Positions 20,111-31,745 of a stretch of DNA of 64,000 bases are shown in pieces (positions within the stretch are counted from its first letter, which is position 1; every line of letters starts with the position of its first letter). Location: contig NC_081409.1 in the NCBI RefSeq assembly GCF_030272615.1, forward strand, positions 23,892,406 through 23,956,405, read 5' to 3'. A program made the translations under genes and the position numbers. The stretch is from Cryptomeria japonica. Lineage: Eukaryota > Streptophyta > Pinopsida > Cupressales > Cupressaceae. The notes under the pieces are model-generated. The model did not search any database and was not told where the DNA came from. It worked only from the letters and a program-made list of their open reading frames with translations.

Positions 20111-20499
20111 GCCTTTAACTTTTTTGTTGAAATAAAAGGTAAATAGCTTATTAAAATATTTCAAAATGGATCATGAAAAAAACAAGTAGGTGTCTAGTGA
20201 GGACAAAGGTAAAAAAGTTGATTTAGCTAGCAGCTTAATGTAGAGGTCACTACAATGCATGTTGATCCAAACCAACTCACATATTGTCCTTTTCCCTTGA
20301 GGGATGAAGCCTAGTATTTACATTATAGCAAAATATGAAAAAAAATTAAAGAACAAAATGTAAACTATGATTCATTTGTCATATTCCCGTGTAGACAGCA
20401 GGCAATGATTAGAAACATTAAACAATACATGTACATAAATATATATATTTTCAATACATAAATTATTTTTACCGCTTAAAATACGTTTTATCTTAACTA
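20111..20499. other. Intron sequence without recognised features
   Basis: AT-rich, no gene or repeat recognised. Confidence 0.4.
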
Positions 20500-20890
20500 G
20501 TGGGAGTAATGAAAGGACGCATCCATTCCCAAGCCACCTCCGGAATAGATGCCATGTTTCAAGGGGAATCGCGTGGTTTCAAAGAGGTATAAACCCGCAC
20601 CCCAAGAAAACACGAGAGAGGAGGTGACAAGGAAAGAAGGGCAAGGATAAGCATCCAACAGGTAACTTCGTTACTCAGTAATAATATTTATTTCAGTTTT
20701 CATAATTTATGATGCCTAGACAACCATGAGGACTGCCTTGGGAATGCATCAGTCAGCAGACGATGTAAAAGGGCTAGTCGCTGGTTCTTCCCAGCGATGA
20801 AGAACCAGTGCCTAGTAAGCATTCCTTCCCATCACCAGCAGGCTGGTACGTCCCCAGGCCAATCCGCTTAAATGTCGAAATGATGAAGTA
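20500..20890. other. Unexplained GC-richer block inside the long intron
   Basis: Clearly less AT-rich than its surroundings, with several CpGs (GGACGCATCC, GGAATCGCGTGG, ACACGAGAGAGG). It contains TATAAACC at about 20588 and a donor-like CAACAG|GTAACTTC at about 20661. No ORF of note. It could be an old repeat end or a non-coding exon on the plus strand. Confidence 0.3.
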
Positions 20891-21851
20891 TGTCTTTGTG
20901 CAAGTTGTATTAAATCTACTTTTATTCCTCATATAACAGTAATTAACATAATTTAACTAGTAACCTAGATTAATTGCTAAATCGGTTCCATGCCTAAAAA
21001 TGTCTTACCAAATGAACTAAGCACATCTGTAATGTACAAAAGGGTAAAATGAACTTAATCTTCACGCTAGATAGGTAACCTGCAATATCAGGTTTAGCAT
21101 GCTGCATTAAAATACACTTTAGTGACGGATAGAAGAATAAAAATAATTCATTCATTCTCAGACACAACTAATAAGTAAAGAAAAGGAATACTAATTAATG
21201 ATAGTCATGTTTCTGCAACTACGCACAAATATAGTGAATTAATCCCTACAAATTTATATATAATGGATAAATGTTAACCAAGTAATATAGTCATGAATCT
21301 ATGTTTTCTGTATGCATTTGTTATCTTCCTGATATCCTCTGTTTGTTAGTACATTCAAGATAATGAGTGCAAGCCAGGGGTATGTTGGGCCCATCCTTAG
21401 GTGGCCCTATTAGCCCTAAGAGATGGGATGGGTCTGGATGGGTAGCCCAGCCAACCTGGAAAATCCTCAAAATCTAGAAAGGGTCGTGTATGTATTTTGT
21501 GCTGCAATAATTATGCCACTGATCAAATATTACTGCTGACATATAAAATAAAATATCTAAATGTTGCAGGAAACCATAATTTCCTTTTGTTGCCCTAAAT
21601 CCAACCTTTGGTGGATAGATCAGGCCCTAATTATCAAGAAGGCGAGGCAGGTACAGAAAAGGTTCATTACATCATTTCTAAGTGGACATAATTCACAAGA
21701 AAGATGACTTGAAGGTATGTGATATACCAACTATGCCACAATTGTTCTTCACTCAAGTGATTAAAAATCAATTATCACAAGAATTGCTACCTTGTGCCTC
21801 CCATCAAAGTCACAAGGGGATCAATATAGCAACCAACATCTAACAAACTAA
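20891..21851. other. Intron sequence, one small inverted repeat
   Basis: AT-rich. Near 21385-21455 GGGCCCATCC and GGATGGGTAGCCC form an imperfect inverted repeat. Nothing else recognised. Confidence 0.4.
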
Positions 21852-23267
21852 CAGAGTTCCCAGACTCGGCGCGAGTCAAGCGAGTTTGCTGAGCTGGCGA
21901 GTCGAGCCAAGCTCGGCGAGTTTTGCTGACTCAGGACTCGGACTTGGCGAGTTTTGACAATAACTCGCCTGACTCGCAATTTAGCCAAGTTATAGAAAAA
22001 CTCGCCGAGTCTGAGCTCCAAGACTCAGCCACGACAGGTCAATGTTTTGACTTTCAAAAAACAAAAAAAACATGAAGTTGTTTGACAAGTTAGTCTCTCC
22101 GTCAAGATTCATATATGGAATATAACATTTAAGTATAAGTGGCATTTCCTTGTGTCTTTTCTCTTTCTTAAGTCTTTTCTCTTTCTTATACTTTAAGTTA
22201 TATTCCATATATATTGTCAGGATGTTTGAGAGTGGTTTCGGACCTCCATGAGTTATAATGCAAAATCTAGTTTTTGGAGGATCCTTCAAATTTCCAAACA
22301 GTCAAATTTCAGGCCATTTCAGGATCAAGATAACATTCCAGACTTTTAAGGCGAGTTCACTCTGACCTTGATGTAAAGGACGTGACCTAGGAGGACACTA
22401 TGCATTCAACCAACGTTTGATTTAGCAACTTGAAGCGTGACCGGATAGTACACAAAAACCCTAGGAATGATCTAAATAACCCCTAACCACTCAACTAACC
22501 TAACCTCCTTCACTCCACCTTGAGGAGATCCACCTGACTTGATGACCTTTGAGAAACTAAATCCGTTCAATGCAAAGGCTAAGACACTAAAACGACCAAC
22601 AACAAAACTAAAAGAGCTAACCCTAAAACGCAAAAAGTGGTGGTCTTCATTTGCAATGGGGCGATGTGTGAGTACCTCACAACAAGGATGTTTCTTAAAA
22701 TTTTGAAAAAAGCGGGTGAGTTGGGGACATTTCCTACCTGTCCCCACATCCCAAAAAATCCCCCCATGGGGCACAAGGTTATTTTTGGTAAGGGACATGT
22801 CTCTGAGGAGCATATTTTCAAACCCTTCTGGCCTCACAATTCCCCCTTCCATCCAACATATATATAGCCTAAAAACTAAGAGGTCCAAGAAAGACCAAGG
22901 TCAACTATAGTCCCAAGGTAAAACCTAAGTTCAACAAGCACACTATTTAATGCTACCATACACAAGCACTCCTTACAATTTCCAAGCGAAGATGTTCATG
23001 ATGTCTCATGTTGGTGCTCCCAAAATTTCAATTTGGCCAAAGAAAAGACTAAACAGAAGCCCCAAACAAGTAGATACTCTACCAGCATGCCTTTCATGGC
23101 ATAACAAGCTAGCAGACATTATAATTGGGCTTTATTCAATAATGGGTGCATGAAACAAGTTTTAAATCGTTAAAAATCTCTTAATTTCAAGGGTTTTTTT
23201 ATTTTGCTGACTCGTAGCCAAGTCACGAGTCGAGTCGGCCTTGCCAAGTCCGAGTCTGGGAACTTTG
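21852..23267. mobile_element. Non-autonomous hAT-like element 1 (GACTCG-rich ends)
   Basis: 18-bp terminal inverted repeats with one mismatch: CAGAGTTCCCAGACTCGG (21852-21869), and CAAAGTTCCCAGACTCGG read backwards from 23267. Subterminal regions are dense in GACTCG/CGAGTC. The interior shares a block with element 2 (53543-54540) in opposite orientation: GTTATATTCCATATAT, GGATGTTTGAGAGTGGTTTC, ATAATGCAAAATCTAGTTTT. Flanking 8-mers (CAAACTAA and CTAAAAAC) are no longer identical, so the TSD is decayed. It has no transposase and carries a captured piece of an A-family terminus at about 22390-22684. Confidence 0.7.
22390..22684 (-). repeat. A-family 5'-terminus fragment captured in hAT-like element 1
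   Basis: Read on the minus strand from 22684: TGTTGTGAGGTACTCACACA, then TCGCCCCATTGCAAATG, followed by a T-rich run and TTAGGGTTAG, as in D and E. The right boundary is sharp and the left one uncertain. This is the only A-family piece on the minus strand in the window. It explains the 138-aa open frame here, which is not a gene. Confidence 0.6.
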
Positions 23268-23560
23268 CTAAAAACTTACTAACAAATACAAATGTCAAAC
23301 AGAAGCAATGATGATGTTTTATTCCATTAAATCATGAAAATCTGCCTATAAAAGGCTTACAAAACAAGCTAAACAGAAGCTGACTTACTATACAACACAG
23401 AAATTTGCTGAAAGCATAGTTTGCCACCCAAAATGGATGAGATCTAGTAAATTTGCTTCCTCCCCTCTTTTTCCATGTCTTTCTTTGTCTTACGACAATC
23501 TGCCATGTTTTATCACACCCTTCCTATTTATTGCTCAAACCTATCATATCTGGCAATTAT
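23268..23560. other. Intron sequence without recognised features
   Basis: AT-rich host or decayed sequence between hAT-like element 1 and the solo LTR. Nothing recognised. Confidence 0.4.
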
Positions 23561-24488
23561 TGTGATGTCCCCACTCTAGGAGTAAATAATCAACTTCGTG
23601 TAGTCTCTAGAAAGAGACGAAGTTGAGAATGAATAGCACATATAAGCAGTTATATACATTATTCCAATAGTGCCTTGTTACTGGACGAGTTTAATATTTA
23701 GGCATGGCGGATATGTCAGCAGATCAGGCATTCAAAGAAGGTCGAACAGGGTAACCAAATAATTATAGACAACAGCAATTAAATAATCAACAAATGGTTG
23801 ACACAAGGGCAAACTAATCATCATCGGTAGGATTAAGTTATGAACAAACAAACAAACCACCGATTTAATGAAAAGACACGATTAAGGAAACATGAGGAAA
23901 CAACAATTTCCAAGAGACAAAAAGACGTGTCCCTTTGACACCGCCTCACACATCTATAAGGATCAGCCAATACCTGTTGGAAAGGGTTTAGGGCACATTA
24001 TTGGAGTTATTCTCGACCTATCACGTGGGAAGAAGTTCACCAACAGTTTGGAGGAAAGCATACATAGTTCGGGTTAGAAGAATAAATACTTCATATAACT
24101 AAAGTATATGTCCCAAACACAGCCACATACTATCATTGATCATCATCGAACCAGAAAGATTCTCGTAGCTTATACCACATCCCTACGGCAGAAGGAGCAG
24201 AGTCCCTCTATATTGCAGATTGATCGCCTACCATTACATAATTTCTAAGGTTATATCTGAGACAGCAGATATAGAACATCCAATCAGTCAGTTATTATTT
24301 ACAGACTATATAAATTTGTATTATCATATACTGAGAATATGTTACAGAATTGATATACTGCTCTTCCATTGATATTTATTATCAGCATTCATATGGTCCT
24401 TGTGTCCCTGTCAAGAAGAAGTCTCTTGCCATTGTTTTCTGAGTTAATTATCCCAAATTCTTGAGGACTAACATAAGGGGACATTACA
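23561..24488. mobile_element. Solo LTR, gypsy type, TSD ATTAT
   Basis: 928 bp, TGTGATGTCCCC...GGGGACATTACA, flanked by ATTAT on both sides (23556-23560 and 24489-24493). Termini match the LTR class of gypsy elements H and I and of J. No internal sequence, so it is the product of LTR-LTR recombination. Confidence 0.88.
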
Positions 24489-24889
24489 ATTATAGGGTAA
24501 AATTTTCATCCCAGAAGAAAATGCCCACATTTCCAAAAATGCACCATGCCCTTCTAAAGCTTTGGCTTCATTTATTGGCCCTAATGACAATGTTTACTTC
24601 CAAAAGGATTTACTTTATATTACACAGAGTAAACAATAAAAGAACATATCACATAGCAATATAACATAAAGTAAATAACATCAGAACATGTCCAGAAAGA
24701 TATGTCGCTTTATTCCTAAGTATGTGTGTGACGTATTCACACATCGCCCCATCGCAAATGGGGACCCCCACTTTTTTTTAAGCATAGTTGTAAATAAGGT
24801 ATCTTGGTTAGCTTAACTTAGAGTTTGAGTCCCTTTAAATTAAAAAATTGAAAATCATGAAATTTTGGCCAAGTCATGGAAAATAAGCA

Positions 24890-25055
24890 GTGCCTCTCAA
24901 GAGCATTACTTCTTTTAAGCAGTGCCCCTTAATGTCATTACTGCTTTTAAGCAATGTCCCTTAATGTCATTACTGCTTTTAAGCATTGCCTTTCAATGGC
25001 ATTGCTTTATTTCAGCATTGCTTCTCGAAAGCATTGCACTTTTCATGCATTGCTC
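24890..25055 (+). repeat. Short tandem, partly palindromic repeats in element C
   Basis: Four to five units of about 37-45 bp: GCAGTGCCCCTTAATGTCAT, TACTGCTTTTAAGCAATGTC and so on, ending with GCATTGCCTTTCAATGGCAT. Each unit puts AGCAGT/AGCAATG opposite ACTGCT/CATTGCT, an imperfect hairpin. Position relative to the 5' end is like the hairpin arrays in A and D, but the motif differs. Confidence 0.6.
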
Positions 25056-25059
25056 ATCA

Positions 25060-26640
25060 CTGCTCCTAACGATGCAAGTCGCTCAAAATGATTTCAATAC
25101 TCAATTGCACAATGAACAAAGCAAGTTCGATGCATCTTCTCTGTCAATTGGATGACATTAAATGATTGAGGCAATCAAGTATTAAATCGGTTATGTGAAA
25201 GCCACGAACCTGTGATGAGTTATTTGATCAAGGTGGCGATTCTACATAATAAGACAATCATTTAACATGGTTTGTGATGAGTTATTCAAACAAGGGAAAG
25301 GTTTGATTTGATCAAGAGAAGGATATTAAATCGCTCAAAGATATTAAATATGTGCAACCATTGATTTAAATAAAGATGCCACGATTTGCAATTGGACAAT
25401 TGATCAATGTGCAATCATTAAAGCGTGATGGGTCACCAATTTTGATGAATGGACGATCTTCTTTGTTTGGACAAATATTAATAATAGCCCAGTGATTTGT
25501 AAATCAATTTATGACATTTAATTTCTGCAAATTGGTATCAAATCAAGGTGGCCGATTTATTGCAAGGCATTAAAAGAAGATCGATTGTCTTGTGATGAGG
25601 TATCGATGCCTTCTTATTTTCCAAATTAATCACTTTGTTGATCAATTTGCTAAAGCGATTTGCTCCTATTCTCTGATATCGAATTACATACTGCAAGCAA
25701 TTGGTGACTATGAACAATTTGATCAGTCTGACACAGCGACTATTGTCTTTTGATAGCAGTGAATTCATCTTGTGAGAGGGCGATCTGAGCATTTCGTTCG
25801 ATTTTAAATCTTTAGTAACTCCAATCTTGACTGAATTTCATCACACATTGTGATAGTAGCGACTTGGATTCTTCAGCGAATTTCATGCATCAGTGAGTTA
25901 TGAGAGTGAATCGATCCTACGCACAAAATTTTCCCAGCCGGTACCTCAATTCTGATCAGCAATATTAAGGTGACTATCATATCAGGATCAGCAACCCAAG
26001 TTTTCATTGGCTTCCCTAATAAGAGGTGGCGATTCTGAGTTGGTAATAGGAGTTTGAATCCTTTTACCATATATTGAACACAAGATACGATTTCTGTATC
26101 AATTTTGATCATTAGATGACAGCAAACTTCTTTTCAAATTGCAGTGATTCCACCATGACATTGGGCGATTTTGAAGGAATATTACCTTTGATATGATTAA
26201 GGCTTGATTGAACATTATCATACAACGAATTTTACCTTTCAAAGGAGTGATATTGGATACAGATCTGAGACTTAGTTGTCTCAGTCAGCATTGGAATTGA
26301 TCTAAAATCAGTTTTCATAACTATTGTGTACCTTAGAAGTGTGACATATGAAGTCCTAACCCCCTCCCAAGGCAGCTAGTCAACAAGATTTTGAGGTTTG
26401 GATATAATCAGCAAGTACTTAGTGAAATTTTCATATTTTAATCAGTCTGATATAAGATATTTGTCTCAGATCTGAGACAAATCAGACCTCAAATTAGGAC
26501 AGATTTGATTTATTTTGAGGCGTTCATCTTTATCGTCATGTTATTGATGCTTAATTTAATCAAGGGTAAGGTCATCATTAAGGATTTGATCTAAGTTATC
26601 AATTATTTATTTGTAATATCAATACAACTGACTTAGTCAA
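25060..26640 (+). other. Non-coding body of element C
   Basis: Moderately AT-rich with recurring GGTGGCGATT, GCGATTTG and TGTGATGAGTTAT words (for example 25231, 26029, 27073), suggesting a diffuse repeated leader as in the other members. No ORF. Confidence 0.45.
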
Positions 26641-26654
26641 CTCTCACAGGTGCT

Positions 26655-26922
26655 ATGGCAGGTTCATGGCAGGCTCTCATCAAGAAGGAAGATATTGCAG
26701 CACGTCATGTCGCAAGCTCATATAAGGCAGGAACAGAAGTAACTCCAGGCACGAGATGCACTTCAAGGCATGATGAGGGTTAAGCATAGGCGAGACAAGT
26801 TCTACATCGAATACAACAGCATCAAGGCAAAAGATAAGCATCAGCGGCATGCACTCAAGAAGGATTTTTACAATCTTGAATTTCCTTCAAAAATCCAAGA
26901 ATCTTTGCCAGTATAGCTAGAT
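26655..26922 (+). pseudogene. Vestigial cargo ORF of element C
   Basis: ATG at 26655 follows CACAG|GTGCT, the same acceptor-then-ATG arrangement as in E (GTACAG|GTGCG-ATG). The first frame reads MAGSWQALIKKEDIAARHVA and stops at 26781-26783. A second frame then reads RRDKFYIEYNSIKAKDKHQR and KKDFYNLEFPSKIQ before a stop near 26920, so a frameshift is likely. No similarity to the A-family ORF is apparent by eye and I do not recognise the protein. Confidence 0.4.
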
Positions 26923-27379
26923 GAAGGCTCGCGAATGCAGGTGATCGCAACAAGGCAAGTTTTAGAAGAGTTAATCAAAGTTAGAAGATCGACATGAGTG
27001 GAGTCATCGTCACATCAAGCGCTCACAAATGTTGAGTACCAAAAGATATGTCACATTCAATTGCATAAATGTGATGAGTTATACAGTCAATCAAGCTGAG
27101 GTGGCACCAAGTCATCATTACATCCAATCACATCACTTCATGAGGGGCCAGATTCGATTTACCTAACTCATCCATTGAAGGGGATAACTACTACAAGGGC
27201 ACAACGTTCGATGTACCTACCACCATCACCTATTGGTTGAATTTTCTAAGGACATGTGTCCCATTAAATGTAATTGTATCATTGGTCAAGCATTAAATGC
27301 TTCGCAATAGGGTTTCTATCTTGTAATCTTGGCCATTGATCTCAAATCGATCTAAGCCAATGAAATGTAATGAGAGCAC

Positions 27380-27386
27380 TATAAAA
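27380..27386 (+). promoter_or_regulatory. LTR-type TATA box of element C
   Basis: TATAAAA, 819 bp before the element end, preceded by CTTGTAATCTTGGCCATTGAT, matching the lead-in in A. Confidence 0.55.
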
Positions 27387-28470
27387 GGCAGCACTTCTTC
27401 ATTTGTAAGGTGAATAGTCAGTAGCTCAAGAACAGAGAATATAGTGTAGAAGATAGCAATTAGAGTAGATTAGGAGAAGGCAAAGATTGTGACACAACAT
27501 TGTTGCAAGAAGCATGTAAACTTCATTGAAAATATGGTGAATTTTATGTGTTGATTAAACAATTTGCATGGTCTCTATATTTCTCAATTTGATTTCATGT
27601 TATATAGATGAATGGAGGAACTTTGTATGATTAATGGTGAAATTCATATGTCCATACTACTAACACCTTGCCAGTGTTGCATAGTCAACTGGAAACATTC
27701 AGCTAAAGCTTACCTTCAACTATTGCTTCTTCGTCGATATGCGTCAACTTGATGGTGTCCATGCTGGCAGTGATGATTTGAAAATCATAAAGCTATCCTT
27801 AGAAGATCCCACTAGCCTTGTGGAGATGTTCACTGCACGTCGAAGCAAGACTTAGTTGAATTTCATCAAAGATCGTCCATCACTCTTACATTCCCAGAGT
27901 TAGAATTAGATCTCTCTCAATCCTTATCTTTTTCCCTTTTTTTACAAATCAAGTGAAATCCCATGTTCCAACGTCATTCAAGCATTCAGGCATTCAACGT
28001 AAGTCCCCCCACAGGTACAACAAATTACATCAATACCATTGAAGCTATCCAACAAGTCAAGCTTGACATAAAAGAACCTTGAAGTCCCCTCAAGTGATCC
28101 TTATGCGAATCTTCAGCATTTGAGAGTCTTTACTCAAGAGAGGATAGAGTATTCAATACTTTATTATGTGCTCGATCGTGCATCAACACACCATCAACAA
28201 TATGTAATGTGTACAATCAACTATAGTAATCATAATAGTTTCCAAGATAGCCATTAAGTATATATAGTGCCTAGCAGTTGGTTAAGAGTATCAATAGTCG
28301 GCAACTAACAACAACCTCTCAAAAACAATGTCACTACATGACCAATTATTATGTAACAAAACATTAGTTATTATTTTTATTACAATTTTGTTGACAACAT
28401 CAGCCCTCCCAAAACAGAAGTCGTCTTCCAAATGACGGAAAACAAAATTGGGCTAGACAACACAAAATTA

Positions 28471-29722
28471 CTACAAAGGAAGGTGAGGGGACATCCCTAG
28501 ATTGGTAGGAGACGCCGAAACTGATGCAGCCCCTAGGGTGGAAAGTCTCTCACGAAGCCACTGCACTTGCTCTGTATGGAGCCATAGATCTCGTTCTTCT
28601 ACCACTTGGCATTCTTGTGACTTCACCATTTGCACAACTTCCTTCAAATCCTTCTTGTACCTCTCCACTTCTCAAACCATGACTTCTCGATGTGCTTCTA
28701 GTGCTGCCAATCTAACATCCTTCCTTGCCAAGATAGGCTGCTACTGCTGCGACTGCTCCTCCGTGAGTTGTGTTTGTTGACCAATCTATTCCTCCACGAG
28801 TGCCATCTGAGCCAATAACTCCCTCCTCATAGTCTCCCGAGAAGCCTCCTATGCAAGTGCCTATGTCTTCACTGCCTCAACTTCCTCCAAGGAAGTGTGT
28901 GCTCGCTTCATCTGGTAGGAGACATCCCAACAACAATTCTCCATGCCATGGAGTGCAAAGAGTACGCGGCCATTCTTACCCACTACAATGGGCCTTGTTG
29001 GGTGCCACACCTCCTGCATCTTGGAGGTCTCTATAGTAGGCCATCTGCGAGATGTGAAACAACTAGAGAACTCCCTGTCACACCCTTCTTGCATAAAGTG
29101 TAGAATCTTTTTTGCCTCATTGGCCACTAGAGGCACATGCTCAATGTCTAGATGTCGTGACATCTCTACCAGCTCGTGCGTCACTAAAGCAATATCCTTG
29201 AGTTGAGACATGTATCTTTGCACTATTCTCATAACATCATTGCATTGAGGTTTAGAAATCTGAATGTTTATGTCTTGGGTCTCATCCTCTCTGGAGCCCT
29301 CCAATTCCCTATTTAATGGTACCTGGGCCTTCGCCTTGACCGGCCAAAGAATTGTGGCAATCTCTGGTGTGGCATGGCCACTTGGCTCCTCTTCATGTAC
29401 AGTCTCCATCGACTCAATGACATGGATTGTATGCCCCTCGACTCACTTCATGGTCCATTTCACCTTGGACTATCTACTTCCTTGCAACTAGCGGGACTTC
29501 GAGATCCTCCAAGAGTCTAGGCAATGCCAAGGGTTAAGCCACCAGTATATCCTCATGCTGGCTAAGCCAATCATCCACTTTTGCATCTGTTCCTTCCTTC
29601 TTTGAGGCATCCATGATGACTGGCACCTCCGAGATGGTGCCACTAGCATGTGTGGCGACGACGACGATAATGGCAGGTGCGATGGCAACACTGGCAAGTG
29701 CGGCACTGGAGGTGTTTTCCAT
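28471..29722 (-). pseudogene. Unknown minus-strand protein, decayed, ~400+ codons
   Basis: Starts MENTSSAALASVAIAPAIIV near 29722 and runs to EDILVA, then through several stops and likely small shifts. A long open part follows at 28861-29409 (ending EEVEAVKT) and a C-terminal part at 28471-28668 (MERYKKDLKEVVQMVKSQEC, ending SASPTNLGMSPHLPL). The C-terminal half is charged and probably coiled-coil. I recognise no domain. It lies directly left of an LTR-like start on the plus strand (29828), in antisense if that is the 3' LTR of a plus-strand element. It could be an antisense accessory ORF of an LTR element or part of a non-autonomous one. Confidence 0.5.
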
Positions 29723-29827
29723 CTTGCCACTGGTGTGGCCTACTATACTCCATGTGGTGTAGCAATCTAGAATGATGTACTCAACTAGAGTATGTGCACC
29801 GTGGGGGATTGTAATGGTGGGGCAAAC

Positions 29828-31209
29828 TGTGATGACCCTTCTTGCCTAGCTTAGCAATTGATGAAAATAAAAGTTATGCAAGCCTATTCTATCCCCATAG
29901 GCTAAAGTATAGAATAAATAGTGGGATGAAGCAATGAATGAAGGAAATAAGGTGAAAATTGAATAAGTGGAGCAAAAAGCTGAAGTCATGCTTCATTTAT
30001 ATTTAATCGTTAAAGAGGGGGCCAACTTAATTCAGCATGGTGGTGAATTAAATAATGTTAGGCAATTATTATTAATGCCTAAGTCATATCATTAAAACAA
30101 TTTAATGAAGCATCGAGAGCTTTTTCTTGGTTGAGGAATTATATAAAAGGAGTATCGTAGGGTTTGAAGGATTATTATTGATCATTACATGTTACTGATT
30201 TTCTCTCTGCAAATCAAACTTTGGGCATAGTATACCAGGATGAAACCCCTGGACAAGGAGTTCTTATGGACGGAAACCCAGAAGCTCATGGTGCTTTATT
30301 TCCACTCACACACACACCTCTAATCAGCTACGCAAGAGTCCAGCTGCTGTAGTACGGCAGAATTCTGGAGCTTAATTGAGTCGAACTATTAACAGCAGCC
30401 ATTATTGTCTTGCTTTTTCCATATCGCTGCAATCAAATCCTTTGTTGTGGCGTCTTTGAAGGAACCAGGCTGAGTGTAGAAGAAGAAACATGGCCTACAT
30501 ATTGGGGGTTTCTTTTCTGCTTGATTCAATGGCATTGAACCTGCCCAAGTTATCAACTCGCAAGCCCCTCGCAAGGGTAGGGTCTATGATAAATGACTGG
30601 AAACTATCTTTGATTGTGATGAGGTGGCTACACTTACCTTTATCAAAGGCATTTTGAGTGAATCTAGCACGGATGAACTGGACCCCCATGGTCCAAATCT
30701 TCCATTCAAGAGGGTTTCATTGGCAAGTCAGCAGATATAATCCCAGACAAAATGCAGCACTCTTTTCCTTCAATGGTGTTCAAGAATGAAATGTGCTATC
30801 TAAGACTGAACAACAAGTGGAGGTACCTAAAGGGTCGACTTAGAATGTTTCCATGGAAAATGTGTGTCTGGCTGGAGAGGAAACCGTAACAGTTTGCTGC
30901 AAGCTGCAAGAGATCAAGGCTTGTTGCAGGAAATCGAGTAAAATAGTTTAAAATCTCATAGTGAACCATTACCACAGCATCCTTGAAGTTTCAAGTGCAT
31001 TTACAATGCCTTTGTTTGCTTCTGGTAAATTGATGCCTGCAAAAAGATAATTTGGAGGTCTTTTCACTATGTAAAACTTCTAGCACTTGGTGCAGCCTGC
31101 TTTCATATCGAATTGGGTTGGGGTCAACACAAGGTGGAGGAAGTTGCTTTGCATGAAATGGATGGTTGGGATGTTGCAGGTGATGGGGTTTCATGGGGTT
31201 GCATGGTGG
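29828..31209 (+). repeat. LTR-like sequence, start at 29828, right end unresolved
   Basis: TGTGATGACCCTTCTTGCC follows a purine-rich GGTGGGGCAAAC, like a polypurine tract before a 3' LTR. TATATAAAAG at 30140-30149, about 310 bp in, fits a U3 promoter on the plus strand. I cannot see the 3' end before element G begins at 31215. The rest (30200-31209) has no ORF I trust. Confidence 0.45.
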
Positions 31210-31745
31210 GGTATTGTTGTGCATTGCACACGGTCCCTGTCGCTGACAAGGTCCCCTTCCTTTTTTGGGCCTTTTCGTCTTCGCCCTGTTGAGTTCCGCG
31301 CAGAGTGTCTTGCGTCCTTTCGAGAGCCTGCGATCAATCCGTCAGATGATGGTGTAAATGGAGGAGCCTGTGAATCCATGAGGTCAGTTGAGCCCTCGGG
31401 CATGCAAATTCCAAGAGATGATCTAAATTTGTAAAATCGCCTTAAATGGGCATGGGATGATAGAGACTAGCGAAATCCACCAAGTAAAGGATAAAGCGTC
31501 TGAAAGTCGCATGGGGACCCAGAGACACTGATTTTCGCATAAGAATATGAGGGAGATTACATGATGTTTTAAAAGGTTTGCAGGATTTGTATGAATGCCG
31601 ATTTTCGCCAGTGATGACAAAAGAAGCAAAGTTGGCAAAATGCCCCGAAAGGCCGAAATTCGGACCTTTAAGCAAAAATGTTTCAGAAGCAAAGTTGGCA
31701 AAAATGCCCCAAAAGGACGAAATTCGGACCTTTAAGCAAAAATGT

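Larger units (their letters stand above)
24725..28199 (+). mobile_element. Element C: A-family element with different cargo
   Basis: Begins with the family terminus (TGTGTGACGTATTCACACAT, then CGCCCCATCGC) and ends CACCATCAACA. Flanks GTATG (24720-24724) and ATATG (28200-28204) are a TSD with one change. It is 3,475 bp, about half of A. It lacks the 1,070-aa ORF but keeps a hairpin-like array near the 5' end, an acceptor-like CACAG followed by GTGCT-ATG (26655), the LTR-type TATA box (27380) and the conserved 3' blocks. No duplicated LTR inside. Confidence 0.75.

Noticed and set aside
22472-22888. 138-aa minus-strand open frame
   Set aside because: It spans a captured A-family terminus and hAT-like interior; no protein resemblance.
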